A stretch of DNA of 64,000 bases from Phycisphaerae bacterium (GTDB lineage: Bacteria; Planctomycetota; Phycisphaerae; UBA1845; CAIVHJ01): NCBI GenBank assembly GCA_022072405.1, contig JAJVHX010000004.1, positions 1-64,000 on the forward strand, read 5' to 3'. The translations under genes were made by a program, and so were the position numbers. Positions 50,620-60,419 of the stretch are shown piece by piece (position 1 is the first letter of the stretch; every line of letters begins with the position of its first letter). Under the pieces are notes generated by a model, which had not been told where the DNA came from, ran no database searches, and saw only the letters and a program-made list of their open reading frames with translations.

Positions 50620-52092
50620 ATGGTCAGCCAACAGGAACAATCGCTAACGCCTACGGAGCATGACCCACTGCAGCAGTGGTCACAATCCGAATATAAATAT
50701 GGGTTTTATACTGATATCGAGACGGAAACCGTCCCCCCGGGTCTGAATGAAGATGTGATCCGGCTGATCTCCGCCAAGAAGCAGGAGCCGCAATGGCTGC
50801 TCGATTGGCGGCTCAAGGCCTATCACCACTGGCTGACCATGACCGAGCCGCAATGGCCCAATCTCCACTATCCGCCGATCGACTACCAGGCCATCAGCTA
50901 TTACTCCGCGCCAAAAATAAAAAAACAGCCCCAGAGCCTCGACGAGGTCGATCCGGAACTGCTGCGGACTTATGAGAAACTGGGTATTCCGCTGCATGAA
51001 CGCGAGATTCTCGCTGGTGTGGCGGTCGATGCGGTGTTTGACAGCGTTTCAGTGGCGACGACCTTTAAGGGCAAGCTGGCGGAACAGGGCATTATTTTCT
51101 GCTCCATCTCCGAGGCGGTGCATCAATATCCCGATCTGGTGCGCGAGTATCTCGGTTCGGTGGTGCCCTATAGCGATAACTTTTTTGCCACTTTGAATTC
51201 AGCGGTTTTTACCGATGGCTCGTTTGTGTATGTACCCAGGGGGGTCCGCTGCCCGATGGAGCTGTCCACCTATTTCCGCATCAATGCAATGGCGACCGGC
51301 CAGTTCGAGCGGACGCTGATCGTCGCCGAGGCGGGCAGTTTTGTAAGTTACCTCGAAGGCTGCACCGCCCCGATGCGCGATGAGAATCAATTGCACGCCG
51401 CTGTCGTGGAACTGTTGGCGCTGGATGATGCGACCATCAAATATTCCACGATTCAGAACTGGTACCCCGGCGACAAGGAAGGCAAGGGCGGGATTTACAA
51501 TTTCGTCACCAAGCGGGGGAAGTGCCAGGGGCGGAATTCGCACATCAGCTGGACGCAGGTGGAGACCGGTTCCGCCATCACCTGGAAATATCCGAGTTGT
51601 ATTCTGCAGGGTGATGGCTCGGTGGGAGAATTTTACTCGGTGGCCCTGACCAACCATTATCAACAGGCGGATACCGGCACGAAGATGATTCACATTGGCC
51701 GGGACACCAGCAGCACGATTGTTTCAAAGGGCATCTCCGCCGGATTCGGCCAGAATACCTATCGCGGCCAGGTGAAGATTCTCAAAGCTGCGGAAAATGC
51801 CCGCAATTACACCCAGTGCGATTCCATGCTGATGGGCGAGCAGTGCGGCGCCCACACCTTCCCCTATATCGAAGTCAAAAACAGTACCGCCCGCATGGAG
51901 CATGAAGCCACCACCAGCAAAATCGGCGAAGACCAATTGTTTTATTGCAATCAGCGGGGCATCAGCAACGAGGATGCGGTGAACATGATCGTCAATGGTT
52001 TCTGCCGCGAAGTGCTGCGGGAGCTGCCCATGGAATTTGCGGTTGAAGCTCAGAAACTGCTGGAAGTCAGCCTCGAAGGCAGCGTGGGGTAG
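50620..52092 (+). CDS. sufB: Fe-S cluster assembly scaffold SufB
   Basis: 490 aa, core of the SufBC2D scaffold. Conserved blocks are [59 protein letters not shown], and the C-terminal [19 protein letters not shown] with the catalytic Glu and the shared His. The SufC-binding tail is complete. The ATG has no obvious ribosome site, so expression may rely on coupling or an unusual initiation signal. Confidence 0.96.
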   Translation: MVSQQEQSLTPTEHDPLQQWSQSEYKYGFYTDIETETVPPGLNEDVIRLISAKKQEPQWLLDWRLKAYHHWLTMTEPQWPNLHYPPIDYQAISYYSAPKIKKQPQSLDEVDPELLRTYEKLGIPLHEREILAGVAVDAVFDSVSVATTFKGKLAEQGIIFCSISEAVHQYPDLVREYLGSVVPYSDNFFATLNSAVFTDGSFVYVPRGVRCPMELSTYFRINAMATGQFERTLIVAEAGSFVSYLEGCTAPMRDENQLHAAVVELLALDDATIKYSTIQNWYPGDKEGKGGIYNFVTKRGKCQGRNSHISWTQVETGSAITWKYPSCILQGDGSVGEFYSVALTNHYQQADTGTKMIHIGRDTSSTIVSKGISAGFGQNTYRGQVKILKAAENARNYTQCDSMLMGEQCGAHTFPYIEVKNSTARMEHEATTSKIGEDQLFYCNQRGISNEDAVNMIVNGFCREVLRELPMEFAVEAQKLLEVSLEGSVG

Positions 52093-52130
52093 ACGCCATC
52101 AGGGGAGTTGTTGTCTGGTTGCGTATCCAC

Positions 52131-52165
52131 ACCGCACGAGCTAAAGCCCGCGGCTCCTTGAAGAT
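52131..52165. repeat. REP-like palindrome, copy 5
   Basis: ACCGCACGAGCTAAAGC is followed by CCGCGGCTCCTTGAAGAT in the 109-bp gap between sufB and sufC. It is the clearest relative of the element at 22931 (shared CTAAAGC, CGCGGCTC and TTGAA). It may form an intercistronic mRNA hairpin that tunes sufC relative to sufB. Confidence 0.5.
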
Positions 52166-52201
52166 TTAGGACATTTACCCATACGAGGAAGAAGCGACAA
52201 C

Positions 52202-52966
52202 ATGAGCAATCCGCTACTGGAAATCCGTGATCTGCATGCCCGGGTAGAGGGGCATGAGATTTTAAAGGGCATCAACCTGACCATTCATTCGGGTGAGGTT
52301 CATTCGATCATGGGGCCGAACGGTTCGGGCAAAAGCACGCTCGCCCAGGTGCTGGCCGGTCGGGAAACCTACGAAGTGACCGCAGGCGAAGTCTGGATGG
52401 AAGGGAAAAATCTGCTCGAGCTGGATCCGGAGGAACGGGCATGCGTGGGGCTATTCCTGGCCTTTCAGTATCCGGTGGAAATCCCCGGTGTCAGCACGCA
52501 ATATTTTCTGAAGGCGGCGGTTAACGCGGTGCGGAAATATCGCGGGCAGGATGAACTCGATGCCGTGGATTTTCTGGAACGGATTAAAGAGAAACTGGCG
52601 CTCGTGGATATGGATGAACGCTTCCTGAACCGTGCGCTTAACGAAGGTTTTTCCGGTGGTGAAAAAAAACGCAACGAGGTGTTCCAGATGGCGGTGCTGG
52701 AACCGCGGCTGGCCGTGCTGGATGAAACCGATTCCGGTCTGGATATCGACGCCCTGCGAATCGTGGCTGATGGGGTGAATCGCTTGCGGGGGGCGGATCG
52801 AGCCTTCCTGGTGATCACCCATTACCAGCGGCTGCTCAATTACATCGTGCCCGATTTCGTGCATGTGCTGATCGACGGGCGGATCGTGCGCAGCGGCGGC
52901 AAGGAATTGGCCCTGGAGCTGGAGCAGCATGGTTACGCCAACTATGAAGCCGGAGTCGGGGTCTGA
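52202..52966 (+). CDS. sufC: Fe-S cluster assembly ATPase SufC
   Basis: 254 aa, an ABC-type ATPase. Walker A is GPNGSGKST (about 39-47), the signature is FSGGEKKRNE, Walker B is LAVLDETDSGLD and the switch is ITHYQR. These are the distinctive SufC variants. It drives conformational change in the SufBD heterodimer. Its start follows GAGGAAG. Confidence 0.97.
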   Translation: MSNPLLEIRDLHARVEGHEILKGINLTIHSGEVHSIMGPNGSGKSTLAQVLAGRETYEVTAGEVWMEGKNLLELDPEERACVGLFLAFQYPVEIPGVSTQYFLKAAVNAVRKYRGQDELDAVDFLERIKEKLALVDMDERFLNRALNEGFSGGEKKRNEVFQMAVLEPRLAVLDETDSGLDIDALRIVADGVNRLRGADRAFLVITHYQRLLNYIVPDFVHVLIDGRIVRSGGKELALELEQHGYANYEAGVGV

Positions 52967-53008
52967 TGGATTGGGGCCGAGCAGATTTTGGCAGCGGGAA
53001 TTTCAGCG

Positions 53009-54358
53009 ATGAATATGGCTACTGTCGAACAGCAATTGGATCACTATCAAGCACTTTATCAGCGCCGGGCCGGGCAGCTAACCGGCGGTCAGCAGAATTG
53101 GTTTAGTGCGGTCCGGCAAGCTGCCTGGGTACGTTTTGAGCAGGAAGGTTGGCCAACCACACAGCATGAACAGTGGCGGTTTACGCGTTTGCAGGACCTT
53201 GCGGCGATTCCGTTTCAGCTGGCAGTAGAGCAGCCGCAACAGCCTCTGGATCAATCACGGTTACGCTCCACACTGTCAGACTCGGCAGTGTTACGGGTGG
53301 TGGTCGTCAACGGCCGACTGCATGCCGACGCCTCGACGCTCGACCGCCTGCCGCGCGGGTTACGCATCGGCAGCCTCGGAGCGGCGCTGCAATCGAGCGA
53401 CCCCGTGGTGCAGGCTCATCTGCATCACTATCTGGGCCGATTCCCTTCACCACTGGCACAACTCAATACCGCGCTGTTTGAAGATGGTGTATTCATTCAT
53501 CTTGCTGCCGGCCAGGTGATCGAACAACCCATCCAGATAATATATTGTCAGCAGGGTGCGAAGCAGCCATTGCTGATTCAGCCGCGCACGCTGGTCGTCC
53601 TCGAAGCCAACAGCCAGTTACGACTGATGGAACATTTCGTCGGCACGAGTGAAACGGTTTATCTGAACAATGTGGTAACCGAAGTGGTAGTCGCTGATCT
53701 GGCGGTGCTCGATTATTACCGCCTGGTGCAGGAAAATGAAGCCGCCTATCAGCTCTCGACGCTGGGTTTGCATCAAGGCCGCAACAGCACCATCACGGCG
53801 ACCTTGTTGAATCTGGGCGGGCGGCTGGTGCGCAACGATCTGTCGGCCACTCTGGCCGGCGAAGGTGCCGATTGTGTGCTGAATGGCCTGACCGTGCTGC
53901 ATAACCGCCAACACACGGATCACCATCTCTGGGTGGAACACACCCAGCCCCACTGCCACAGCTGGGAATATTTCAAGGGCGTCTATGACGATCACGCCCA
54001 CGGCGTCTTTGCCGGTTGTATTCACGTCTACCCCGGAGCCCAGAAAACCGACGCCAAGCAGACCAACATGAATCTGCTGCTGTCGGACCAGGCCCTGGTG
54101 GACAGCAAGCCGCAGTTGGAAATATTTGCCGATGACGTAAAATGCACCCACGGAGCCACCATCGGCCAGATCGACCCCGAGGCGCTCTTTTATCTGCGCT
54201 CCCGCGGGTTGAGCGAAGTGCAGGCCCGCCATCTGCTGGTCTTTGCCTTCGCCAACGAAATACTGCAGCAGATGAAATGGCGGGCCGTCGCCGTACTGGT
54301 CGAAAGGGAACTGGTGCAGCGCCTGCAGGCTCCGGAACTTGCTGGAGTTGAGATGTGA
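53009..54358 (+). CDS. sufD: Fe-S cluster assembly protein SufD
   Basis: About 449 aa from the ATG at 53009 (another lies at 53015; the open frame reaches 52988). It has the beta-helical SufB/D core with ARHLLVFAFANEIL-type C-terminus and the conserved HGATIGQIDPEALFYLRSRG block containing the catalytic-interface His. It partners SufB and SufC. Its stop overlaps the sufS start codon (ATGTGA). Confidence 0.93.
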   Translation: MNMATVEQQLDHYQALYQRRAGQLTGGQQNWFSAVRQAAWVRFEQEGWPTTQHEQWRFTRLQDLAAIPFQLAVEQPQQPLDQSRLRSTLSDSAVLRVVVVNGRLHADASTLDRLPRGLRIGSLGAALQSSDPVVQAHLHHYLGRFPSPLAQLNTALFEDGVFIHLAAGQVIEQPIQIIYCQQGAKQPLLIQPRTLVVLEANSQLRLMEHFVGTSETVYLNNVVTEVVVADLAVLDYYRLVQENEAAYQLSTLGLHQGRNSTITATLLNLGGRLVRNDLSATLAGEGADCVLNGLTVLHNRQHTDHHLWVEHTQPHCHSWEYFKGVYDDHAHGVFAGCIHVYPGAQKTDAKQTNMNLLLSDQALVDSKPQLEIFADDVKCTHGATIGQIDPEALFYLRSRGLSEVQARHLLVFAFANEILQQMKWRAVAVLVERELVQRLQAPELAGVEM

Positions 54359-55611
54359 CCCCGATCACACAGTCACCCCGCAGCGCCTCGACCCCTTATC
54401 ATGTTGAACAATATCGCCGCGACTTCCCCATCCTGTCCCAACAGGTTCATGGCCATCCGCTGGTCTATCTCGATAACGCCGCCACCACCCAGAAGCCGCA
54501 GGTGGTCCTGCGGGCCATTCAACATTATTATGAACAGGACAACGCCAACGTCCATCGCGGAGTACATGAGCTGAGCGTTCGAGCCACCGCCGCCTATGAG
54601 CAGGCCCGGCTGAAGGTGCAGCGCTTTCTCAACGCCGGCCGTTCCGAGGAAATCATTTTCGTGCGCGGGGCCACCGAAGGAGTCAATCTGGTCGCCCAGT
54701 CCTATGGCCGGTCGCAGTTGTATGACGGTGATGAAGTGCTGATCACGCACATGGAACATCACTCCAATATTGTCCCCTGGCAGATGGTCTGTGAGCAGAC
54801 CGGTGCCCACCTGCGCGTGGTTCCTATTAATGATCGCGGCGAGTTGCTGATGGATGAATATCACCGCCTGCTCACTCCGCGCACGCGCATCGTGGCGGTG
54901 ACTCATATTTCCAATGCCTTGGGAACGATTAATCCACTGCGGGAGATGATCCCCGCGGCGCATGCGGTCGGGGCGGTCGTGCTGGTGGATGGAGCCCAGG
55001 CGGCACCGCATCTGCCCATCGATGTCCGCGAATTGCAATGTGATTTTTATGTGCTTTCCGGCCACAAGATGTATGGTCCCAGCGGAGTGGGCGTACTCTA
55101 CGGTCGATCGGATCTGTTGCGGGCCATGCCGCCTTATCAGGGCGGAGGGGAGATGATTCGCACGGTTACTCTGGAACACACTACCTACAATGATCCGCCG
55201 CACCGCTTCGAGGCGGGAACTCCGCATATTTCCGGTGCGGTGGCCCTAGCCTCCGCCATCGATTATCTGCAGGATATCGGACTGGAGCATATCGCTGCCT
55301 ATGAACAGGCGCTGCTCGAATATGCGACGGCTGCTTTAGCGGAGCTGCCCGGATTGCGCTTCATTGGTACAGCATCGGACAAGGCAGCGGTGCTCTCCTG
55401 GCATTTTGATGACATTCATCCGCATGATATTGGGACCTTCCTTGATCACGAGGGCATCGCCGTCCGCACCGGCCACCATTGTGCACAACCGGTCATGGAT
55501 CGCTATAATATACCAGCGACCGTGCGGGCCTCCTTTGGATTGTATAATACCCGCGACGAAGTGGATTGCTTAGTGCACGGCCTGCAGAAGGTGATCAAGG
55601 TGTTTCGCTAA
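54355..55611 (+). CDS. sufS: Cysteine desulfurase SufS (class II)
   Basis: A 418-aa PLP enzyme that takes sulfur from cysteine for cluster assembly. The start is a GTG overlapping the sufD stop. Motifs are YLDNAATTQKP, NVHRGVHELS, MEHHSNIVPW, DGAQAAPHLP, SGHKMYGPSG (Schiff-base Lys) and RTGHHCAQPVMDRY with the persulfide cysteine. This is the SufS rather than NifS/IscS type. Confidence 0.96.
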   Translation: MTPITQSPRSASTPYHVEQYRRDFPILSQQVHGHPLVYLDNAATTQKPQVVLRAIQHYYEQDNANVHRGVHELSVRATAAYEQARLKVQRFLNAGRSEEIIFVRGATEGVNLVAQSYGRSQLYDGDEVLITHMEHHSNIVPWQMVCEQTGAHLRVVPINDRGELLMDEYHRLLTPRTRIVAVTHISNALGTINPLREMIPAAHAVGAVVLVDGAQAAPHLPIDVRELQCDFYVLSGHKMYGPSGVGVLYGRSDLLRAMPPYQGGGEMIRTVTLEHTTYNDPPHRFEAGTPHISGAVALASAIDYLQDIGLEHIAAYEQALLEYATAALAELPGLRFIGTASDKAAVLSWHFDDIHPHDIGTFLDHEGIAVRTGHHCAQPVMDRYNIPATVRASFGLYNTRDEVDCLVHGLQKVIKVFR

Positions 55612-56066
55612 TGTCTGATCTGCACGATCTCTACCAGCAATTGATCCTGGATCATAATCATCATCCGCGCAACCGCCGCGAACTGCCCGATGCGGACAAA
55701 AAGGCAGAAGGTTTTAATCCTCTTTGCGGCGACCGGGTTACGATTTTTTTGAAGCTGAAGGATAATGTGGTGACGGAAGCGGCATTTGAGGGGAAGGGAT
55801 GTGCCATTTCCACTGCCTCAGCGTCGCTGCTGACCGAGAGCATCAAGGGTAAAACGCTGGAAGAAGCCAAGCAGTTGTTTCGCAAATTTCATCAGATGAT
55901 CACCGGTGAAGTGAAGGAGAGCAGCGACGGGCCTGGCTTGGGCAAGCTCGAGGTCTTTTCCAATGTCTGTCATTATCCCGCCCGGGTCAAATGTGCTTCT
56001 CTGGCTTGGCATACCCTGAACTCCGCGATTGACCAACAGTCGGACGGAGTCATTTCCACGGAATAA
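55611..56066 (+). CDS. sufU: SufU-type sulfur-transfer / scaffold protein
   Basis: 151 aa from the ATG at 55611, which overlaps the sufS stop (TAATG). It belongs to the IscU/SufU family: PLCGDR, GKGCAIS and ARVKCASLAW give the three conserved cysteines, with the insertion between the second and third typical of SufU. In Firmicutes SufU is a zinc-dependent sulfurtransferase for SufS. No SufE is seen, which fits this assignment. Confidence 0.93.
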   Translation: MSDLHDLYQQLILDHNHHPRNRRELPDADKKAEGFNPLCGDRVTIFLKLKDNVVTEAAFEGKGCAISTASASLLTESIKGKTLEEAKQLFRKFHQMITGEVKESSDGPGLGKLEVFSNVCHYPARVKCASLAWHTLNSAIDQQSDGVISTE

Positions 56067-56086
56067 TTTTTCGTGAGGCTGCAGCG

Positions 56087-56482
56087 ATGGCTGATTCTGC
56101 CACAGGTGGCAATGCACTGCGGGAACCTGTACAGGCCGCTCTACGCCGGGTCTATGATCCGGAACTGCCGGTCAACATTTATGATCTGGGGCTGATCTAT
56201 GGTCTGGAAATTGATGCTGGTGGTGCGGTGCGGATACGCATGACGCTGACGACGCCGAATTGTCCGGTCGCCGGTTCGCTGCCGGCTACGGTCGCCGATC
56301 AGGTGCGCCAGGTAGCCGGTGTCACCGATGTGCAGGTCGAACTGGTCTGGGATCCGCCCTGGAGTCGTGAGCGAATGAGTCCGGCGGCCCGGCTGCAATT
56401 GAACTTGGACCTCGATGACCGACCCGTACCCGGCGGCCCCAGGATGTACCAGCTTCGTACCCCACGTTCTTCTAAGCAGTGA
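56087..56482 (+). CDS. sufT: SufT / MIP18-like (DUF59) Fe-S maturation protein
   Basis: 131 aa. The DUF59 core has DPELPVNIYDLGLIYG near residue 23 and TTPNCPVAGSLP, with the conserved cysteine, near 62; VELVWDPPWS follows. Members assist Fe-S protein maturation late in the pathway. The last gene of the suf operon, 20 bp after sufU, with GTGAGG ahead of its ATG. No terminator is visible in the short convergent gap. Confidence 0.9.
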   Translation: MADSATGGNALREPVQAALRRVYDPELPVNIYDLGLIYGLEIDAGGAVRIRMTLTTPNCPVAGSLPATVADQVRQVAGVTDVQVELVWDPPWSRERMSPAARLQLNLDLDDRPVPGGPRMYQLRTPRSSKQ

Positions 56483-56517
56483 TCGCTGTCGCAGTCTAAT
56501 ACTTGGTTATCTGATCG

Positions 56518-57087
56518 TTAATGCTTCATGTGATCCAGCTCTTCATTGCTGACCGGCGGTTTCTGTTGGATTTCTATAGCGAATTTCCGCTGCCGCTCAT
56601 TCGGGCCGATCATGTCGATCAGTCCGGGCGTTACATCGATGAGCCGGGCTTGGGGAAATTGCTGCAGGGTGGCTTCATCCCATTTGGATATGATCCGCTC
56701 GACCTGATATTTTTTCAGTACCTCGGGCAGTTCCACACTGTAGAGCGCGAGGATGTCTTCCACCGGTGCGATGCCAAAACCCTGGCGATGAAAGCGCTGC
56801 TGAGCCAGTTCCAGTTGCTGTTCGGCCGCAGCCATTTTCTGTTGATCTCCTGCCGACTTGGCCTGTTGATAAGTTTCGATCAGCGGCTGGAGTTGGCCTT
56901 CGTGCCGATTGGTGCCTGCAAAAGCCACTGCTACCGCGCGCGAATCATAAAAGCCAATCGCCACATCCGTCCCTGAGCCTTGCTTTTCTAACTTATTATT
57001 ATTCTGGTCATTACGACTCTTTTCATGGCAACCAGTCAGGGAGACGCTGAGCAGCATGAGCCATATCAGGTGACGGGGTGATTTCAT
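56518..57087 (-). CDS. Hypothetical lipoprotein
   Basis: 189 aa. The leader ends in SLTGC (Cys20), followed by a short Asn/Lys linker. The middle is a Gln/Ala-rich helix (about 70-110, QQKMAAAEQQLELAQQRF) that could be a coiled coil. A C-terminal region follows without known motifs. An AGGAG ribosome site precedes it. It lies 17 bp after the TetR gene on the same strand and is probably co-transcribed and controlled by it. Confidence 0.75.
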   Translation of the reverse strand: MKSPRHLIWLMLLSVSLTGCHEKSRNDQNNNKLEKQGSGTDVAIGFYDSRAVAVAFAGTNRHEGQLQPLIETYQQAKSAGDQQKMAAAEQQLELAQQRFHRQGFGIAPVEDILALYSVELPEVLKKYQVERIISKWDEATLQQFPQARLIDVTPGLIDMIGPNERQRKFAIEIQQKPPVSNEELDHMKH

Positions 57088-57104
57088 TTTTTGACTCCTG
57101 GATG

Positions 57105-57671
57105 TTAGTGTTTACTATCGGTTTTATCGATGAGTCGGCGACTGACATAGTGGAAGAGTTCCTGGCGGTTTTGGCTGGTCAGCAGTTGCAGTTCATCCAG
57201 AATATTCACCATAGTGCCCAGGCCGATCAGTCCCCAGGCCACCTGCACCGCATCCAGTTGAAACAAAGGACTGCTCCGGGCGATCACTTCAACGGCGAAG
57301 GCGTGAATCCGCGTATACATGCGCTGCAGGGCGTGGCTGACGTCGGGGTCGGCTGCTTCCGCCAGGGCTGAGAAGACGATGCGATAATTACGGAATTCGC
57401 CGATATGGCCAGATTCGTAATCAATAATCGCCTGAGCCGGATTGGTTGTTGCAGAAAGGCGACCGAGTACTTCACGATAGATGCGGACATTATTTTCGCC
57501 CACGAAATCGATCGCCTCAACGAACATGGCTTTCTTGTCGGGCCAAATTCGATAGAGGATGGTCTCCTGTACCTGGCAGCGCTGGGCGAGCGCCGCCGTC
57601 GTCGCTCGACGATAACCCAACTCACTGAAGGCACTGGCCAATATCGGTAATAGTGTGGATCGATCCGGCAT
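57105..57671 (-). CDS. TetR-family transcriptional regulator
   Basis: 188 aa from the ATG at 57671 (MPDRSTLLP), with GGAGG upstream; the longer frame encodes an unlikely hydrophobic extension. The helix-turn-helix (LASAFSELGYRRATTAALAQRCQVQETILYRIWPDKKAMF, about 7-46, as separate blocks GYRRATTAALA and ILYRIWPDK) is typical. The C-terminal ligand-binding part is variable, and no ligand can be guessed. It likely controls the downstream lipoprotein gene. Confidence 0.88.
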   Translation of the reverse strand: MPDRSTLLPILASAFSELGYRRATTAALAQRCQVQETILYRIWPDKKAMFVEAIDFVGENNVRIYREVLGRLSATTNPAQAIIDYESGHIGEFRNYRIVFSALAEAADPDVSHALQRMYTRIHAFAVEVIARSSPLFQLDAVQVAWGLIGLGTMVNILDELQLLTSQNRQELFHYVSRRLIDKTDSKH

Positions 57672-57948
57672 GGGGCCTCCAACAGCAATCAGCAGTAAGT
57701 ATACACTAACAATTAATGGATTCAAGAGGATATTGATAGTCCACAATTAATACCAGGTGAATCGAGTGGGTAAATGGTGCATAACTGATATAAATTCAAA
57801 TAGATAGGTGCAATATTCAGCCAAAAAAGAAGGATGCGACGAGGGGAGTTCAGTGAGCTTTCAGGGTTTACGCTGCGCAAGTGGATGAGTATCATGCAGA
57901 AGTAGATACACCCCGTGACTTTCGTGAGCAAGTCTGAAAGGACATCCC

Positions 57949-60144
57949 ATGTCACCTCGAACGCTACTGTACTTCATCATGGTTTGGTCATTATGTTTCG
58001 CAGCGATATCGACAACTAAGGCGAGCGACCCGGCCCCTGACGACGGTTGCGGTAAGGCGGAATGGGCCCGGCGGGTGTGGGAAGAAACCGGCCAGTTGCC
58101 TGATCCTGCTCTGTTGGGGCATCGACATAGTATGGAGGCCAGCAGCGATACGGATGTCTTGCATTATGATCTGAATATCGAGATCAACCCGGCCACGCAC
58201 TGGCTGGGCGGCTCTAACACCATTCAGGTGCGGTCGCTGGTCGACGGGCTGACGACCTTCCGTATTCGAATTCGTAGCAATTTCTCCACACCGCTGGTGC
58301 AGGTCAATGGTGTAACGGTGACACCGGTTCGCATCGACACGCCGACGCTGGAAATTCCACTGCCCGCACCCATCAACGCCGGCGAAGAATTTACGGTTTA
58401 TATTGAATACAACGGTTACCCGGTGTCGCTTGGTTTTGGTTCGATTACTTTTACGACGCAGGGCGGGCAACCGGCGGTCTATACGCTCAGTGAAACCTCC
58501 TACGCTTATACCTGGTGGCCAGCCAAAGATGACAACACCGACAAAGCCACCGCGAATATGCGCTTCACGGTGCCCAATAATCTGGTGGTAGCTTCCAACG
58601 GGCTGTTGCAGGAAACCGAAGTGGTGCCCGGAAACAAATTGCGCTATCACTGGCAGACCAGCTATCCCACAGCGACCTATCTATATTGCTTTGCGCTGAC
58701 CAATTATCACTATTATGCGGATGTGTTCAGTTTTGACGGCGGCGAGATGCCGGTAGTGATGTACATCTATCCGCAGAGTGACAATCTCTCCAATCGCAAC
58801 GCCTGGTGGAAGATGATCGACATGCTGGGCGTGTTCAGCGACTTGTATGGTTTATATCCCTTTATTGATGAGAAATATGGCATGGCCCAGTTTGGGTGGA
58901 GCGGAGGAATGGAACATCAGACGCTGACCACGCAGGGTGGATTCTGGGAACATGTCACAGCCCATGAACTGTCCCATCAGTGGTGGGGTGACATGGTGAC
59001 CTGTGGAACGTGGCATGATATCTGGCTGAATGAAGGTTTTGCGACCTATTCGGAAGCGTTATGGTATGAGTTCAAAGGACCTCAGCCGGATCCGCAGGCG
59101 CGCATCAATTATATGCTGAGTTCGCGCTGGCCGAGCAATGTGGACGGTACGGTTTATGTCTATGATCTCAGCAGCCTGAATCAAATCTTTGACAGTAACC
59201 TCACCTATAAGAAGGGTGGCTGGGTGCTGCATCAATTGCGCGGTGTGCTGGGAGATGAAGCGTTCTTCGAGATGCTGGCGGAATATCGGAAGGCTTATGC
59301 ATACGGCAGTGCGATCACCGACGATCTGCAGGAAATTGTCGAGCAGCAGACCGGTGAACCGTTCGAGTGGTTTTTTGAGGAGTGGTTATATCAGCCCGGA
59401 GCGCCACAATATCAATATGGCTGGACCACGCATACCGTGGGTTCACAGAATTATGTTGAACTGTATCTCAACCAGACACAGCAGACGGCTCATCCGACCT
59501 GGCCGATCTTTACCATGCCCATTGAAATCCTGACGGCCAGTGCTGCCGGTGATGAATCGGAAACCGTGTGGAATGATGCTGCGACCGAATATCTGCTCTG
59601 GCCGGTGGACGAGGCTGCCGATGATCTGGAATTTGATCCGAATCACTGGATATTACGCTGGACAACACAGGAAGTACCGATGGTGGCGGGACCGCCTAAA
59701 GTGGTCAGTACCTGGCCATTGCCGAAGAGCTCAATCCCCATATACAAGGTACGTCCGTTGCAGGTGACTTTTCATAAAAATGTGCAGGTGGTGGCGGCAG
59801 ATTTTGAACTGCGCGGCAAAAGCAGCGGCGTGATTCCCTGCAGGCAGAGCTACAACCCGGTTACTTTTACGGTCACGCTGACTCCATACAAACCGCTGCG
59901 TCCGGATCGTTACACGTTGACCATACGTGACTCGGTGGAGGCGGTGGATTCCGGCATGGCGCTGGATGGTGAATATCAGGCGATGCATAAGCCGGCTGGC
60001 TGGCCCAGCGGGGATGGCGAAGCCGGTGGTGCGGCACAATTATCCTTCAGCGTTGTGAAATCGAATATACTTTCACCCGTGGTGCCTTATCCACCCATGT
60101 GGACCCCTACGAATACGGGTTATCGCCCGACCATCAAACCCTGA
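57949..60144 (+). CDS. Secreted M1-family metallopeptidase with C-terminal Ig-like domain
   Basis: 731 aa with a signal peptide (about 1-24). It has the M1 aminopeptidase fold: the substrate-anchoring GGMEHQ (replacing the usual GAMEN), zinc site HELSH at 339-343 and the third ligand Glu362 in WLNEGFATYSE, followed by a catalytic-domain tail to about 570. From about 590 to 700 there is a beta-rich domain of the bacterial Ig/SbsA type (VVSTWPLPKSS...LQVTFHKNV...YTLTIRDSVEA). It probably trims peptides outside the cytoplasm. AAGGA precedes the ATG, and a terminator follows. Confidence 0.9.
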   Translation: MSPRTLLYFIMVWSLCFAAISTTKASDPAPDDGCGKAEWARRVWEETGQLPDPALLGHRHSMEASSDTDVLHYDLNIEINPATHWLGGSNTIQVRSLVDGLTTFRIRIRSNFSTPLVQVNGVTVTPVRIDTPTLEIPLPAPINAGEEFTVYIEYNGYPVSLGFGSITFTTQGGQPAVYTLSETSYAYTWWPAKDDNTDKATANMRFTVPNNLVVASNGLLQETEVVPGNKLRYHWQTSYPTATYLYCFALTNYHYYADVFSFDGGEMPVVMYIYPQSDNLSNRNAWWKMIDMLGVFSDLYGLYPFIDEKYGMAQFGWSGGMEHQTLTTQGGFWEHVTAHELSHQWWGDMVTCGTWHDIWLNEGFATYSEALWYEFKGPQPDPQARINYMLSSRWPSNVDGTVYVYDLSSLNQIFDSNLTYKKGGWVLHQLRGVLGDEAFFEMLAEYRKAYAYGSAITDDLQEIVEQQTGEPFEWFFEEWLYQPGAPQYQYGWTTHTVGSQNYVELYLNQTQQTAHPTWPIFTMPIEILTASAAGDESETVWNDAATEYLLWPVDEAADDLEFDPNHWILRWTTQEVPMVAGPPKVVSTWPLPKSSIPIYKVRPLQVTFHKNVQVVAADFELRGKSSGVIPCRQSYNPVTFTVTLTPYKPLRPDRYTLTIRDSVEAVDSGMALDGEYQAMHKPAGWPSGDGEAGGAAQLSFSVVKSNILSPVVPYPPMWTPTNTGYRPTIKP

Positions 60145-60171
60145 TAGACATCTGATAGCTCCGCTCACCAT

Positions 60172-60206
60172 AACGAGGCCCGATAAGATGCGGGTCTCGT
60201 TTATTT
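60172..60206 (+). terminator. Rho-independent terminator after the M1 peptidase gene
   Basis: An 11-bp stem AACGAGGCCCG / CGGGTCTCGTT (one G-T pair) with an 8-nt loop is followed by TTATTTT, 27 bp after the stop codon. Confidence 0.88.
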
Positions 60207-60419
60207 TGGGTAGCTGCATAGCCGGTTTAAGCGATTCAGGCATAAAAAAATAACATTACGACCGCGTTATCATTAAAAACATCTAAGTTAACCAGCTATT
60301 AATAACACATCTGCTCGGCAACCCTTATAGTAGGTTCGGCTATCGAAAATTACCGGGGTCAGCGTCATCTAATCTTTTCGATCTCGATAGCATTCATCCT
60401 ACTAGCCCAGGAGTATTTT

